Of a stretch of DNA of 64,000 nucleotides, positions 26,998 to 35,798 are shown piece after piece. The stretch's first letter is position 1; the number at the start of each line of letters is the position of its first letter. The stretch covers positions 372,001-436,000 of the forward strand of contig CAWESA010000010.1 in NCBI GenBank assembly GCA_963811605.1. Reading direction: 5' to 3'. This DNA comes from CAVQLX01 sp963811605. GTDB lineage: Bacteria; Desulfobacterota; Binatia; DP-6. The notes beneath the pieces were generated by a model, which was not told the origin of the DNA, ran no database searches, and saw only the letters and a list, made by a program, of their open reading frames with translations. A program made the position numbers and the translations under genes.

Positions 26998-27854
26998 CAC
27001 GCGTCGCCATCGCGCTCCTCGCCACCACGCTCCTCGCCGGCTGTGGCGGCGGGGGCGATCGTGTCGTCGTCGGTTCGAAGAACTTCACCGAGCAGCGCAT
27101 CCTGGGCGAGCTGGTGGCGCAGTCGCTCGAGGCCGCCGGCATGCCGGTCACGCGCAAGCTCGACCTCGGCGGGACGTTCGTCTGCGACGCCGCCCTGCGC
27201 GCGGGTCAGATCGACGTCTACGTCGAATACACCGGCACCGCGCTCACCGCGGTGCTGAAGGAGCCGCCCGCCACCGACCCGGCGCAGGTGCTCGCGCACG
27301 TCCGGGCCGCCTACGCGCCGGCGGGCCTGGTCTGGACCGCGCCGCTCGGCTTCGACAACACCTTCGCGCTCGTCGTCCGCCCCGACGCGGGCGTGCGCAC
27401 GATCTCCGGCGCGGTGGGCCCGGCGCGCGCCTGGACGGCCGCCTTCGGCTACGAGTTCCAGCAGCGGCCCGACGGCTATCCGGCCATCGAGCGCGTCTAC
27501 GGGATCACGTTCCGCGACGTGCGCACGATGGACCTCGGGCTCCTCTACCGTGCCCTCGCCGAGCGCCAGGTCGACCTCGGGGTGGGAAGCGCCACCGACG
27601 CCCAGATCGATGCGCTCGGCCTCGTCATGCTGGCCGACGACCGGCACGCGTTCCCGCCCTACGAAGCCGTGCCGGTGGTGCGCCACGCGGCGCTCGATCG
27701 TCATCCCGGGCTGGCCGCCGCCCTCGACGCCCTGGGCGGCACGCTCTCGGCCGAGACCATGCGCCGGCTCAACCGGTCGGTCGACGTCGACCACCGCGCC
27801 CCGGCAGAGGTGGTGCGGGACTTCCTGGCCGGCACCCTCAGCCGGAGACAGTAA
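26994..27854 (+). CDS. Substrate-binding lipoprotein, glycine betaine/ergothioneine type
   Basis: 286-residue extracytoplasmic binding protein with a lipobox (TTLLAGC, Cys17). The mature part starts VVVGSKNFTEQRILGELVAQ, the hallmark of the OpuAC/OpuBC quaternary-amine binding family. AGQIDVYVEYTGTALTAVL, VYGITFRDVRTMDLGLLYRA, VDLGVGSATDAQI and a C-terminal GGTLSAETMRRLNRSVDVD follow. The ATG overlaps the permease stop. Known relatives bind glycine betaine, choline or ergothioneine (EgtU). Sharing an operon with egtBD makes ergothioneine, or the betaine hercynine, a reasonable guess. The gene ends the operon. Confidence 0.92.
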   Translation: MTRVAIALLATTLLAGCGGGGDRVVVGSKNFTEQRILGELVAQSLEAAGMPVTRKLDLGGTFVCDAALRAGQIDVYVEYTGTALTAVLKEPPATDPAQVLAHVRAAYAPAGLVWTAPLGFDNTFALVVRPDAGVRTISGAVGPARAWTAAFGYEFQQRPDGYPAIERVYGITFRDVRTMDLGLLYRALAERQVDLGVGSATDAQIDALGLVMLADDRHAFPPYEAVPVVRHAALDRHPGLAAALDALGGTLSAETMRRLNRSVDVDHRAPAEVVRDFLAGTLSRRQ

Positions 27855-27971
27855 TTGAACAGGTATTGAATCGTTCCCGAACAGCTGGTAGATCTCCCCG
27901 TCGCTGGACGCGTGAGGCCCGCACCGCTGCGACCGCACGGTGCTGGACGCGTCCCGCGAAGCGAGGCGATC

Positions 27972-28454
27972 ATGTTCGACAGCACCCCGACGGCCGCCGC
28001 CGTCCGCGAGACCAGCGAATCGGCTCCCGAGCCCTTCCGTGTCGAGCTCGCTCCCGAGCTCCTGCTCCCCTCCCAGTTCAGCACCGGCGTCCGCCACGAC
28101 GCCTCCGTGCGCCCGGAGATGCGCCTGATGCTCGCCGTGCTCGAGGAGGCCGTGGCCGACTTCCAGCGCCACGTCGTCGCCACGGGCCGAGACGCCAGGC
28201 GGTGCTTCCGCGAGGCGCAGGCCTGGTTCGACTCGAACACCGTCGGCTGGCCCTACTCCTTCACCAACATCTGCCAGGCACTCGGGCTCGACGCAGGCTA
28301 CGTCCGCGTCGGGCTGCGTCGCTGGCGTGACGCACAGCGCGCCCGCGCGCTGCGCGGCGAGCCCGTGATCCGCATCCAGCTCCGTCGCGTGGCCGGCATC
28401 CGCAGCAAGGCGACGGGCCGCGCCCCCGTGGGTCGGGTGCGCTCGCGGTGGTGA
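27972..28454 (+). CDS. Conserved hypothetical protein, winged-helix-like
   Basis: 160-residue cytoplasmic protein. The conserved core is LAVLEEAVADFQRHV, RRCFREAQAWFDSNTVGWPYSF, NICQALGLDAGYVRVGLRRW, a pattern I associate with short hypothetical proteins in deltaproteobacteria. The Leu-Gly-Leu-Asp plus RRW end could be a DNA-binding helix, and the C-terminus is Arg-rich (RIQLRRVAGIRSKATGRAP). The ATG at 27972 follows GCGAGGCG, a weak site. An AT-richer leader (27852-27880) precedes it. A regulatory role is possible but not shown. Confidence 0.75.
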   Translation: MFDSTPTAAAVRETSESAPEPFRVELAPELLLPSQFSTGVRHDASVRPEMRLMLAVLEEAVADFQRHVVATGRDARRCFREAQAWFDSNTVGWPYSFTNICQALGLDAGYVRVGLRRWRDAQRARALRGEPVIRIQLRRVAGIRSKATGRAPVGRVRSRW

Positions 28455-30055
28455 CCGCTCCCCGACCGGCCGAGGACGGGCCGCTGATCCTGCTGACGGG
28501 CGCCACCGGCTACGTCGGAGGACGGCTCCTGCCGGTGCTCGAGCGCGCCGGCGTCCGGGTACGCTGCCTCGCGCGCCACCCGGAGTATCTGTCCGGCCGC
28601 GTCGCCGCCGGCACCGAGATCGTGGGCGGCGACTGTCTCGATCGCGACTCGCTCGGTCCGGCGCTCGCCGGCGTGCACACCGCGTACTACCTGGTGCACT
28701 CGCTGCGGGCCGGACACTCCTTCGAGGAGCAGGATCGGCGCGCGGCGGCCAACTTCGCGACCGCGGCGCGCGCGGCGCGCGTCCGGCGCATCGTCTACCT
28801 GGGCGCCCTGGGGGACGCGGCCGGCGGCCTCTCCCCGCACCTGCGGAGCCGGCGCGAGACGGGCGACGTGCTCCGGGCGTCCGGCATCCCGGTGATCGAG
28901 CTCCGGGCCTCCATCATCCTCGGCTCGGGCAGCCTGTCGTACGAGCTGATCCGGGCCCTCGTCGAGCGCCTGCCCGTCATGCTGTGCCCGACCTGGGTGC
29001 GCACGCCGGCGCAGCCGATCGCGATCGAGGACGTCATCGCCTACCTGCGGGCCGCGCTCGAGCTGCCCGGTGGGCCGGCTCGTACCTTCGAGATCGGGGG
29101 CGCCGATCGCACGTCCTACGCCGGCATCATGCGGGAATACGCGCGCCAGCGTGGCCTGCGCCGCCTGCTCGTCCCGCTGCCCGTGCTCACGCCCTTCCTG
29201 TCGAGCCTGTGGCTCGGGCTGACGACGCCGATCTACGCCCGCGTCGGTCGCAAGCTGGTGGAGAGCCTGCGCAACCCCACCGTCGTTGTCGACGACGCCG
29301 CCCTGCACGTCTTCTCCGTGCGGCCCATGGGGTTCCGCCCCGCGCTCGCGCGCGCGCAGGTGCACGAGGACCTCGCCATCGCGGCCACGCGCTGGAACGA
29401 CGCGCTCTCCGCCGCCGGCGAGCCGCCCTCGTACGGCGGCATCCGCTTCGGCACCCGGCTCGTCGATTCGCGGGCCGTCACCGTGTCCGTTCCACCGGCT
29501 GCCGCCTTCGCTCCGATCCGCCGCATCGGCGGCCGGACGGGATGGTACTCGAGCGCCGTCCTGTGGCGCCTGCGCGGCCTCCTCGACCTGCTCGCGGGCG
29601 GGGTCGGCCTGCGCCGCGGCCGGCGAGATCCCGAGCGGCTCGTCCTCGGCGATGCGCTCGATTTCTGGCGCGTCGTCGGCGTCGAGCCCGACCGCCGCCT
29701 GCGGCTCGCCGCCGAGATGCGCGTTCCCGGTCGCGCCTGGCTGCAGTTCGAGGTGGCGGCCGCGGATGGCGGATCGACCATCCGCCAGACGGCGATCTTC
29801 GATCCCGCGGGCCTCGCGGGCCTCCTCTACTGGTACGCCATCTACCCGCTCCACGCCCACGTCTTCCGCCGCATGCTGCGCGGCATCGCCAGGGCGGCGG
29901 TGACGTGGCATGAGGAGGCATGCAGCGCCTCTGCGTCTTCTGCGGCTCCTCCGTCGGCCAGCACCCGGCCTACGCCGCCACCACGCGAGCGCTCGGCGCC
30001 GCCCTTGCCCGCCATCGCATCGAGCTCGTCTACGGCGGAGGGTCGATCGGGTTGA
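28448..30055 (+). CDS. NAD(P)-binding SDR/DUF2867 protein
   Basis: 535-residue protein. Residues 1-~290 are an atypical short-chain dehydrogenase (LILLTGATGYVGGRLLPVLE, RIVYLGALGD, VIELRASIILGSGSLSYELI). Residues ~300-490 are a DUF2867 domain (DLAIAATRWNDALSAAG, GGRTGWYSSAVLWRLRGLLD, RLVLGDALDFWRVVGVE, IYPLHAHVFRRMLRGIARA). Homology ends near base 29900. The frame then continues 136 bp into the LOG gene with a Ser/Pro-rich tail of no similarity, so a lost stop or small indel near 29910 is possible. The start is one of two adjacent GTGs overlapping the upstream stop. Substrate is unknown. Confidence 0.85.
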   Translation: MVTAPRPAEDGPLILLTGATGYVGGRLLPVLERAGVRVRCLARHPEYLSGRVAAGTEIVGGDCLDRDSLGPALAGVHTAYYLVHSLRAGHSFEEQDRRAAANFATAARAARVRRIVYLGALGDAAGGLSPHLRSRRETGDVLRASGIPVIELRASIILGSGSLSYELIRALVERLPVMLCPTWVRTPAQPIAIEDVIAYLRAALELPGGPARTFEIGGADRTSYAGIMREYARQRGLRRLLVPLPVLTPFLSSLWLGLTTPIYARVGRKLVESLRNPTVVVDDAALHVFSVRPMGFRPALARAQVHEDLAIAATRWNDALSAAGEPPSYGGIRFGTRLVDSRAVTVSVPPAAAFAPIRRIGGRTGWYSSAVLWRLRGLLDLLAGGVGLRRGRRDPERLVLGDALDFWRVVGVEPDRRLRLAAEMRVPGRAWLQFEVAAADGGSTIRQTAIFDPAGLAGLLYWYAIYPLHAHVFRRMLRGIARAAVTWHEEACSASASSAAPPSASTRPTPPPRERSAPPLPAIASSSSTAEGRSG

Positions 30056-30504
30056 TGGGCGTGCTGGCCGACGCCGTGCTCGCCGCCGGCGGCCGGGTGA
30101 CGGGCGTCGTCCCGCGCGGGCTCTACTCGAAGGAGATCGCGCACGCCGGGCTGAGCGACCTGCGCGTGGTGACGAGCATGCACGAGCGCAAGGCGACCAT
30201 GGCCTCGCTGGCCGACGGCTTCGTCGCCCTGCCCGGTGGGCTCGGCACCTTCGAGGAGCTGCTCGAGGTGCTCACGTGGCTGCAGCTCGGCATCCATCGC
30301 AAGCCCGTCGCGCTCCTCGACATCGAGGGATACTGGCGCGGCCTGCGCCTGCTGCTCGACGACGCCGTCAGCGCCGGCTTCCTCGAGCCGGAGCGCGCCG
30401 GGCTGCTGCTGGTGGAGCGCGACGTCGAAGCGCTCCTCGAGCGCCTGCGCATGTGGACGCCGCCGACGGCGCCCGGCATGTGGCTGACGCCGGCCGAGAC
30501 CTGA
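29920..30504 (+). CDS. LOG family protein (nucleotide 5'-monophosphate phosphoribohydrolase)
   Basis: 194-residue Rossmann enzyme that removes ribose 5-phosphate from nucleotides, such as cytokinin ribotides or other NMPs. It begins CVFCGSSVGQHPAY, has VYGGGSIGLMGVLADAVLAAGG, SMHERKATMASLADGFVALPGG and the signature PGGLGTFEEL, with WLQLGIHRKPVALLD after. Full length for the family. The ATG at 29920 has GAGGAGG just upstream, inside the 3' end of the SDR frame. Confidence 0.93.
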   Translation: MQRLCVFCGSSVGQHPAYAATTRALGAALARHRIELVYGGGSIGLMGVLADAVLAAGGRVTGVVPRGLYSKEIAHAGLSDLRVVTSMHERKATMASLADGFVALPGGLGTFEELLEVLTWLQLGIHRKPVALLDIEGYWRGLRLLLDDAVSAGFLEPERAGLLLVERDVEALLERLRMWTPPTAPGMWLTPAET

Positions 30505-30510
30505 GCCGCC

Positions 30511-31389
30511 TCAAGGCAGCGCCACCGGATTGGTCTCGATGCGCTCCGGCGTCCGCTCGGCACGCGGCGCGCACGTCGTGAAGACGACGCGGCCGCGGCT
30601 GGTGCGCGGCGCGCCCTTCACCAGCAACCGCGTCGTGCCGTCGGCCACGATGCAGCCGTCGCCCGGCGACGTCCCGACCTCCTCGACCGTCACGGGCGCC
30701 ACCGGGCTCCCGGCGTCGGGCACCAGGTGCGCCGTGCGCTCGAGGCGCACCGGCGGCGACGTGATGCCATGGAGCCGCACGAGCAGGAGCTCGCCGGCCG
30801 TGTAGCGGTCGAAGTCGGTGCGCGCGAAGGCGCGCGCGTTGCCGCCCGAGAGATTCTCGTCCGTGCGGGACGACGCGGCGTCCCAGAAGCGCGGCTTGCC
30901 GACGTCGACGTGCACGAATCCCTGGCTCGCATAGTACCCGGCGCCGCAGCATTCGAGGCCCCGCAGCTCGAGCCAGAGCGGCTCGAGCAGGGAGCGCGGC
31001 AGGGCCACGTCGGCCGCCAGCCCCTCGGTGTGGAGCGAGCCGCCGGCTGCCCGCACGCCGCGCCGGCGCATGCCCTCGTTGTAGGCCGGGCTGCGATACC
31101 CGGACAGCAGCACCAGCGGCTGGCCGGCGCGCACGTACACCCAGCCCAGGAGCTCGACGAAGCGCGGCGAGACGTCGCCCGTGAGGCCGTCGCGCGAGCG
31201 CACGACGCGACGGATGCGATCGAGCGCGGCGTAGTCGTAGCGTCCGGCGTCGTCGCGATAGCGGACGTCGACCCGCTCGCCCGTCGCCCGGTTCACCATC
31301 TCGAGCGAGCCGTCGCCCGCGACGAAGAAGCGCGGCTCGGCCGCGACCGCCGCGCTGGCGAGCGCGAGCGCGAGCCACACCGCCCTCAT
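30511..31389 (-). CDS. Exported M15-like peptidase (DUF882/YcbK type)
   Basis: 292-residue protein with a signal peptide (VWLALALASAAVAAEP). The central part carries LSGYRSPAYNEGMRRRG, the metal motif SLHTEGLAADVALP (S-x-H-x-x-G-x-A-x-D) and FVHVDVGKPRFWD, the pattern of peptidase M15/YcbK, which cleaves peptidoglycan peptides. A C-terminal ~110-residue beta-rich extension (RLHGITSPPVRLERTAHLV) is not part of that fold. The ATG overlaps the stop of the upstream NUDIX gene by 4 bp. Confidence 0.85.
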   Translation of the reverse strand: MRAVWLALALASAAVAAEPRFFVAGDGSLEMVNRATGERVDVRYRDDAGRYDYAALDRIRRVVRSRDGLTGDVSPRFVELLGWVYVRAGQPLVLLSGYRSPAYNEGMRRRGVRAAGGSLHTEGLAADVALPRSLLEPLWLELRGLECCGAGYYASQGFVHVDVGKPRFWDAASSRTDENLSGGNARAFARTDFDRYTAGELLLVRLHGITSPPVRLERTAHLVPDAGSPVAPVTVEEVGTSPGDGCIVADGTTRLLVKGAPRTSRGRVVFTTCAPRAERTPERIETNPVALP

Positions 31390-31811
31390 CGCACGAACGC
31401 CCCGACCTGCCGCGCGAGGGCGTCGCGGATGCGGACGGTGGAGATGAGCATCATGTCCTCGGGCAGCGCGTCGGGGTGGAACCAGTCGAGCGCGAGCGAC
31501 TCGTCGCCGCACGTGAGCACGCCACCGTGCACCACGCACTCGAGCACGGTGCTGACGTAGTGGATGACGTTGCCGTCGGGATAGGTGACGACCTGGTGGT
31601 GGAGCGGGTCGGAGTACACGCCGATCAGGCGGGTCGGCTCGACCTCGAGGCCCGTCTCCTCGCGCACCTCGCGGATGAGCGCCTCGCGCACCGACTCGCC
31701 GGGCTCGACGCCGCCGCCCGGGAGCCCCCAGCGGCCCGTGTCGTCGCGCCGCTGGAGCAGCACCCGGTCGCCCTGGAAGATCACCGCCGCCACCCCCGGC
31801 CGGATCCGCAT
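31386..31811 (-). CDS. NUDIX hydrolase
   Basis: 141-residue NUDIX protein. The box GGGVEPGESVREALIREV followed by REETGLEV matches Gx5Ex7REUxEExGU. It begins MRIRPGVAAVIFQGDRVLLQ with an RRDDTGRWGLPGGG approach, and the C-terminus has ESLALDWFHPDALPEDM. The length points to a small nucleotide-diphosphate-derivative hydrolase; the substrate is unknown. It is co-transcribed with the M15-like gene through a 4-bp overlap. Confidence 0.9.
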   Translation of the reverse strand: MRIRPGVAAVIFQGDRVLLQRRDDTGRWGLPGGGVEPGESVREALIREVREETGLEVEPTRLIGVYSDPLHHQVVTYPDGNVIHYVSTVLECVVHGGVLTCGDESLALDWFHPDALPEDMMLISTVRIRDALARQVGAFVR

Positions 31812-31874
31812 GCGCGCACTGTACGGGCGCGCGTCCGTGCTGGCAACGCCGGCGACCCGGTGTATGAGTCTCGC

Positions 31875-32810
31875 ATGGTCGACCCGGACGAGACCTTCGA
31901 CGGCACCTGGCCCTTCGCCCCCCGCTTCCACCAGGTGCCGGCGGCGGGCGGCGCGCGTGCCTTCCGCCTGCACTACGTCGACGAGGGACCGCCGCGCGGC
32001 GAGCCCATCGTGTGCCTGCACGGCGAGCCCACCTGGGGCTACCTCTACCGCAAGATGATCCCGCCTCTCGCCGAGCGCTGGCGCGTGCTGGTGCCGGACC
32101 ACATGGGCTTCGGCAAGAGCGAGACCCCGCCGGACCGCGCCTACACGCTGCGCACGCACGTCGAGCACCTCGCCGGATGGATCGAGGCGCTCGACCTGCG
32201 CGGCATCACCTTCGTCGCCCAGGACTGGGGCGGCCCGATCGCGACCCAGTTCGCGGTCCGCCATCCCGATCGCGTGCGGCGATTGTTCTTCGCCAACTCC
32301 TTGGCGGGCTACGGCGCCGCGGGACGCACGGACGTGCCGCGCCTCCAGGACAGCCGCTGGTTCCGCTGGATCGGGAGCGGACTCGAGAGCGGCCGCACCG
32401 AGGCCGTGCTGCGCAACCTCGGCAGCACCGTGCTGTCGGTCATGAAGCTGATCGGGTTCGAGCGCACGGGCGTCGCGGACGACACCTGGGTGCGCGCCTA
32501 CTCGACGCCCTTCGAGACCCCGGAGGAGTGCATCGGCGCGCTCGAGTTCCCGCTCGACGCCTTCCACGGTCGCATTCGCGACTACGTGCGCGACGGTGCC
32601 GCTGGCCTCGAGGCCCTGCGGGCCACGCAGGCGATGCTCGCCGAGGGGCTGGCCGACCACGCCATTCCTCCGGGGCTGGCGATCGCCGACTTCGAGGGGC
32701 TGTGGCCCGGCCGGCCGGTGGTGCGCCTGCCGGGCGTCGGACACTTCTGCCAGGAGGACGCCCCGGAGACGCTGGTGGCGCTGATCGCGCAGTTCATGCA
32801 GTCGGCGTGA
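31875..32810 (+). CDS. Haloalkane dehalogenase-like alpha/beta-hydrolase
   Basis: 311-residue hydrolase. CLHGEPTWGYLYRKMIPPL (oxyanion loop, HGEPTW at 49-54) and VAQDWGGPIATQFAVRHPDR (nucleophile D117 followed by W118) match haloalkane dehalogenases of the DhlA-like subfamily. VPDHMGFGKSETP and the C-terminal His in RLPGVGHFCQEDAPE complete the triad. It should replace halogen with hydroxyl on small alkyl halides, though some relatives hydrolyse other compounds. The ATG at 31875 fits the family N-terminus. It is transcribed divergently from the NUDIX gene. Confidence 0.88.
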   Translation: MVDPDETFDGTWPFAPRFHQVPAAGGARAFRLHYVDEGPPRGEPIVCLHGEPTWGYLYRKMIPPLAERWRVLVPDHMGFGKSETPPDRAYTLRTHVEHLAGWIEALDLRGITFVAQDWGGPIATQFAVRHPDRVRRLFFANSLAGYGAAGRTDVPRLQDSRWFRWIGSGLESGRTEAVLRNLGSTVLSVMKLIGFERTGVADDTWVRAYSTPFETPEECIGALEFPLDAFHGRIRDYVRDGAAGLEALRATQAMLAEGLADHAIPPGLAIADFEGLWPGRPVVRLPGVGHFCQEDAPETLVALIAQFMQSA

Positions 32811-32864
32811 GCCGCGGCCGGGGCGGCCGTGCGCCCGCCGCCGCGTTCGGGTAGAGGGTCTTTC

Positions 32865-34205
32865 GTGCGCCTGCTCACCTTCCTGCTCGCCGCGCTCCTC
32901 GTGGCCACCCGCTCCGCCCCCGCCGCCACCACGCAGGTGCTGCTCTCCGAGGTGCTCGGCAGCTGGCAGGGCGACGACGACGTGCAGTTCGTCGAGCTGG
33001 TCGTCGCCACCGCCGGCGCCACCGACGTCGGCGGTGCGGCACTCACCTTCGCGAGCGACACGGGGGCGCGCACGAGCTTCCAGCTTCCGGCCGACGTGGC
33101 GAACGGCGACGCCGGCCGCCGCATCCTGCTGGCCACCGCACGGGCCGCCACGGTGACCGCTCTCACGCCCGATTTCGTGCTGCCGACGGGCCTGCTGCCG
33201 CCGCGCGCAGGCCGCGTCTGCTACCAGGTCCCCGACGCCGACGGCGGCGCCACGGCCGTCGACTGCCTCGCGTACGGCGGGTTCGGCGGCGGGAACGGAG
33301 TGTTCGGGGCTCCGCTGCGCGCCGGTCCCGACGATCGCTCGCTCGAGCGCACCCAGGGAACCGGCGTCAACCGCGCCGACTGGGTGGCCCGGCTCCAGCC
33401 GACGCCGGCCAACAATGCCGACGCCACCGTCACGCTCGCCACGCTGTGCGGCGACGGCGGCATCGATGCCGGGGAGGAATGCGACGGCGAGTCGCGTGGC
33501 GGCGCCACCTGTCGCGCGCTCGGCTTCGCGCGCGGGACGCTCGGCTGCACGCAGTGCCATCTCGACACCAGCACCTGCGTCGCGTGCGGCAACGGCGTCG
33601 TCAACGGCAAGGAGCAGTGCGACGGCGACGATCTCGGCGGTCGCACCTGCAAGGCGCTCGGCTTCACCGGCGGCACGCTCGGGTGCTCCGCGCGCTGCCG
33701 GCTCGATCCCGCCGCCTGCGATCCCACGTTCTTCGTGCCCGGCGGGGGAGCGGCCCGTCCCGATTGCCTCGCGACCTGGCAGGTGACGAACGCGGCGCAG
33801 CGGCCCGGGGGCGACGGTCGGGCGCCGGTGCGCCAGCGCTGCCACGACGGCGACCCCGGCTGCGACGCGGACTCCGTCCCCGCTCAGTGCACCTTCACCG
33901 TCGCCGTCTGCTTCGACCGCGACGACGCCCGCCTCGCAGCCTGCACGGCGCGACCGATCGAAGGCTGGACGCTCGTCAAGCCGCCGCTGCCCGCGCTCGC
34001 CGATGCGGTCGCGGCGCTCGCACCGTCGACCGTGGCCGGGAGCGCGGTCGCGTTCGTGCCGCCGCTCGACCCGAGCGCGCGATGCACGGCCGCGATCCCG
34101 ATCGTCGTGCCTGCGAAGAGATCGCTGCTGCTGAAGACCCGCACCGTCGCGACGGGCGCCGGCCCCGCCGATCTCGACACGCTGCGGCTCGCCTGCGTGC
34201 CCTAG
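32865..34205 (+). CDS. Secreted protein with lamin-tail-like domain and Cys-rich repeats
   Basis: 446-residue exported protein. The GTG start at 32865 gives the signal LLTFLLAALLVATRSAPAAT. An N-terminal ~150-residue domain (VLLSEVLGSWQGDDDVQFVE) resembles lamin-tail/CNA-like modules. Two Cys repeats follow (LCGDGGIDAGEECDG with CRALGFARGTLGC, and CGNGVVNGKEQCDG with CKALGFTGGTLGC), the type seen in myxobacterial surface proteins. The C-terminal 150 residues are beta-rich with Cys pairs. Convergent with the sedolisin; the two genes overlap by 4 bp at their stops. Function is unknown. Confidence 0.83.
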   Translation: MRLLTFLLAALLVATRSAPAATTQVLLSEVLGSWQGDDDVQFVELVVATAGATDVGGAALTFASDTGARTSFQLPADVANGDAGRRILLATARAATVTALTPDFVLPTGLLPPRAGRVCYQVPDADGGATAVDCLAYGGFGGGNGVFGAPLRAGPDDRSLERTQGTGVNRADWVARLQPTPANNADATVTLATLCGDGGIDAGEECDGESRGGATCRALGFARGTLGCTQCHLDTSTCVACGNGVVNGKEQCDGDDLGGRTCKALGFTGGTLGCSARCRLDPAACDPTFFVPGGGAARPDCLATWQVTNAAQRPGGDGRAPVRQRCHDGDPGCDADSVPAQCTFTVAVCFDRDDARLAACTARPIEGWTLVKPPLPALADAVAALAPSTVAGSAVAFVPPLDPSARCTAAIPIVVPAKRSLLLKTRTVATGAGPADLDTLRLACVP

Positions 34206-35725
34206 GGATAGGCCGCGAACAGCGCCGCGGCGTCGGGCGAGCCCCAGCCGGTCGCGAGATCGTAGCCGAGGGTGGCCGGAAAGCCCCGCGCCAGCGTCGT
34301 CGTGCTGGAGCCGTCGAGGACGTCGTGGAAGACCGCGGCACCGCCGCGTCGCTGGGCGCGGCCGAGCGCGTACAGCGTCGGGTTGAGCAACCCGACCCGG
34401 CCGCCGCGCTGCTGGTTCAGCATGGCGACGAGGCCTGCCCATGCCGGCGCGCCGGCGCTCGTCCCGCCGACGCAGCAGGCGAGCCCCCCATCCACCGGGA
34501 GCGGGTAGACGTTGGACGCGGGCAGCGACACGTCGGGCACCGTGCGCGTCGCGCTGCCGCGCTGCCACGACGGGCGCGCCACCGTGCTGCGACCGCCCCC
34601 GCTGGCCGCCTCGCCGTCCTGCCACACGGTCTCGCCGGTGTAGACGACGGCGCCCGCCGGATCGGGCACGACGGGCGTCGTGCCGCCGACGGCGGTGACG
34701 AAGGGCGACTTTCCGAACGGGTCGACGCCGCGACGGCGGGGGGGAATCGGGCCCGTCGTGATCAGCGAGCCGAAGTCGCCCGACGCGATCATCACCGACT
34801 GTCCCTGCGCCGCCGCCTGGCGAAACAGGCGCAGCGCCTGCCGGATGAGCGGCTTGGTGCCCGGCGCCGGTATGAGCACCACCGACAGGCTGATCACGTC
34901 GACGTCGGCACGGTTCACGAGGTAGGCGAGGGCGTCGACCAGGAGCGCGCGGCTGATCGCCAGCACCACGCGCGCGCCGGGCGCGACCGCGCCGGCCCAG
35001 GTCACGTCGAGAATCGCCTCGAGCTGCGCGTCCTGACGGCGGCCGAGTTCTCCGGCCTCGCCCACCTGCTCGTAGCCCAGCGGCGACTGGCCGAAGCGCA
35101 GGCGGAACGCGTTGACGTCGCCCGCGGTGACGGGCGCGAAGCCGACGACCCCGATGGTCTGCCCGCTGCCGTCGATGCCGGCCGCGTGCAGACCGTCGAA
35201 GTTGTAGAAGGCCGCATACTCCTGCGGCGAGAAGTAGAACGTTCCTCGCGATGCGACGCTGGACATCATCCCTCCGGTCGTCAGGTTGAAGCGAACGTCG
35301 GGCGTCACGGCGGGATCGAGCACGTCGCTCACCAGGCGCCCCAGGGACGCCGGCGCCGACCCCGGCGTCGCGCCCCGGCAGCCGACCTGCCGGCGGGAAG
35401 GGAACCGCTTCACCCGGCAGCCACGCGTGCGCAACCAGCGCTCGACCCGGTGCAGATCGCGTGGCGCCGCTCCGAAGCGGCGGCCGAACTCGCCAGGCGT
35501 GACCCACCGACGATACTGCGGGCTCGCGGGATCCTGCTGCGCGGCGAGGAGCGCGCGCAGGCCGGCCTCGTCCCGGCCGCGCAGCGCAACCAGCGTCTGA
35601 TCGCGTGCCGGCCGGGCGATCGCCGTCGCGGGGAGCGCCGTGAGCATCCCGAGGACGGCGGCGAGCGCGGCAGGCCCGCGGGCCCACTCGGGGAAACGTC
35701 CGGGTCCGCGCGGGTGAGTCGTCAT
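34202..35725 (-). CDS. Sedolisin (S53) serine-carboxyl peptidase
   Basis: 507-residue exported protease precursor. The prodomain (residues ~45-160; QQDPASPQYRRWVTPGEFG) is the usual Pro-kuma_activ. The catalytic domain has AQLEAILDVTWAGAVAPGA, holding the Glu and Asp of the triad (E-x3-D). The oxyanion Asp region is VMIASGDFGS, and the nucleophile is in VGGTSAGAPAWAGLVAMLNQ (GTSAGAP). The Ca site is formed by FHDVLDGSS and GYDLATGWGSPDAAAL. It should be an acid-active endopeptidase that self-cleaves its prodomain. The signal peptide (ALAAVLGMLTALPATAIA) lies after a basic leader. Confidence 0.92.
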   Translation of the reverse strand: MTTHPRGPGRFPEWARGPAALAAVLGMLTALPATAIARPARDQTLVALRGRDEAGLRALLAAQQDPASPQYRRWVTPGEFGRRFGAAPRDLHRVERWLRTRGCRVKRFPSRRQVGCRGATPGSAPASLGRLVSDVLDPAVTPDVRFNLTTGGMMSSVASRGTFYFSPQEYAAFYNFDGLHAAGIDGSGQTIGVVGFAPVTAGDVNAFRLRFGQSPLGYEQVGEAGELGRRQDAQLEAILDVTWAGAVAPGARVVLAISRALLVDALAYLVNRADVDVISLSVVLIPAPGTKPLIRQALRLFRQAAAQGQSVMIASGDFGSLITTGPIPPRRRGVDPFGKSPFVTAVGGTTPVVPDPAGAVVYTGETVWQDGEAASGGGRSTVARPSWQRGSATRTVPDVSLPASNVYPLPVDGGLACCVGGTSAGAPAWAGLVAMLNQQRGGRVGLLNPTLYALGRAQRRGGAAVFHDVLDGSSTTTLARGFPATLGYDLATGWGSPDAAALFAAYP

Positions 35726-35798
35726 GCAGCGTCATGAGGCTACCCGTCCGGTAGCGGCGCCGTCCAGAGACGTCTGGTGCCGTCTGCCACCCCCCCGC

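Noticed and set aside
31386..35735. A 1449-codon minus-strand frame joining the sedolisin region to the NUDIX gene
   Set aside because: Its central part is antisense to the dehalogenase and Cys-rich genes; only the last 141 codons (NUDIX) are a real gene.
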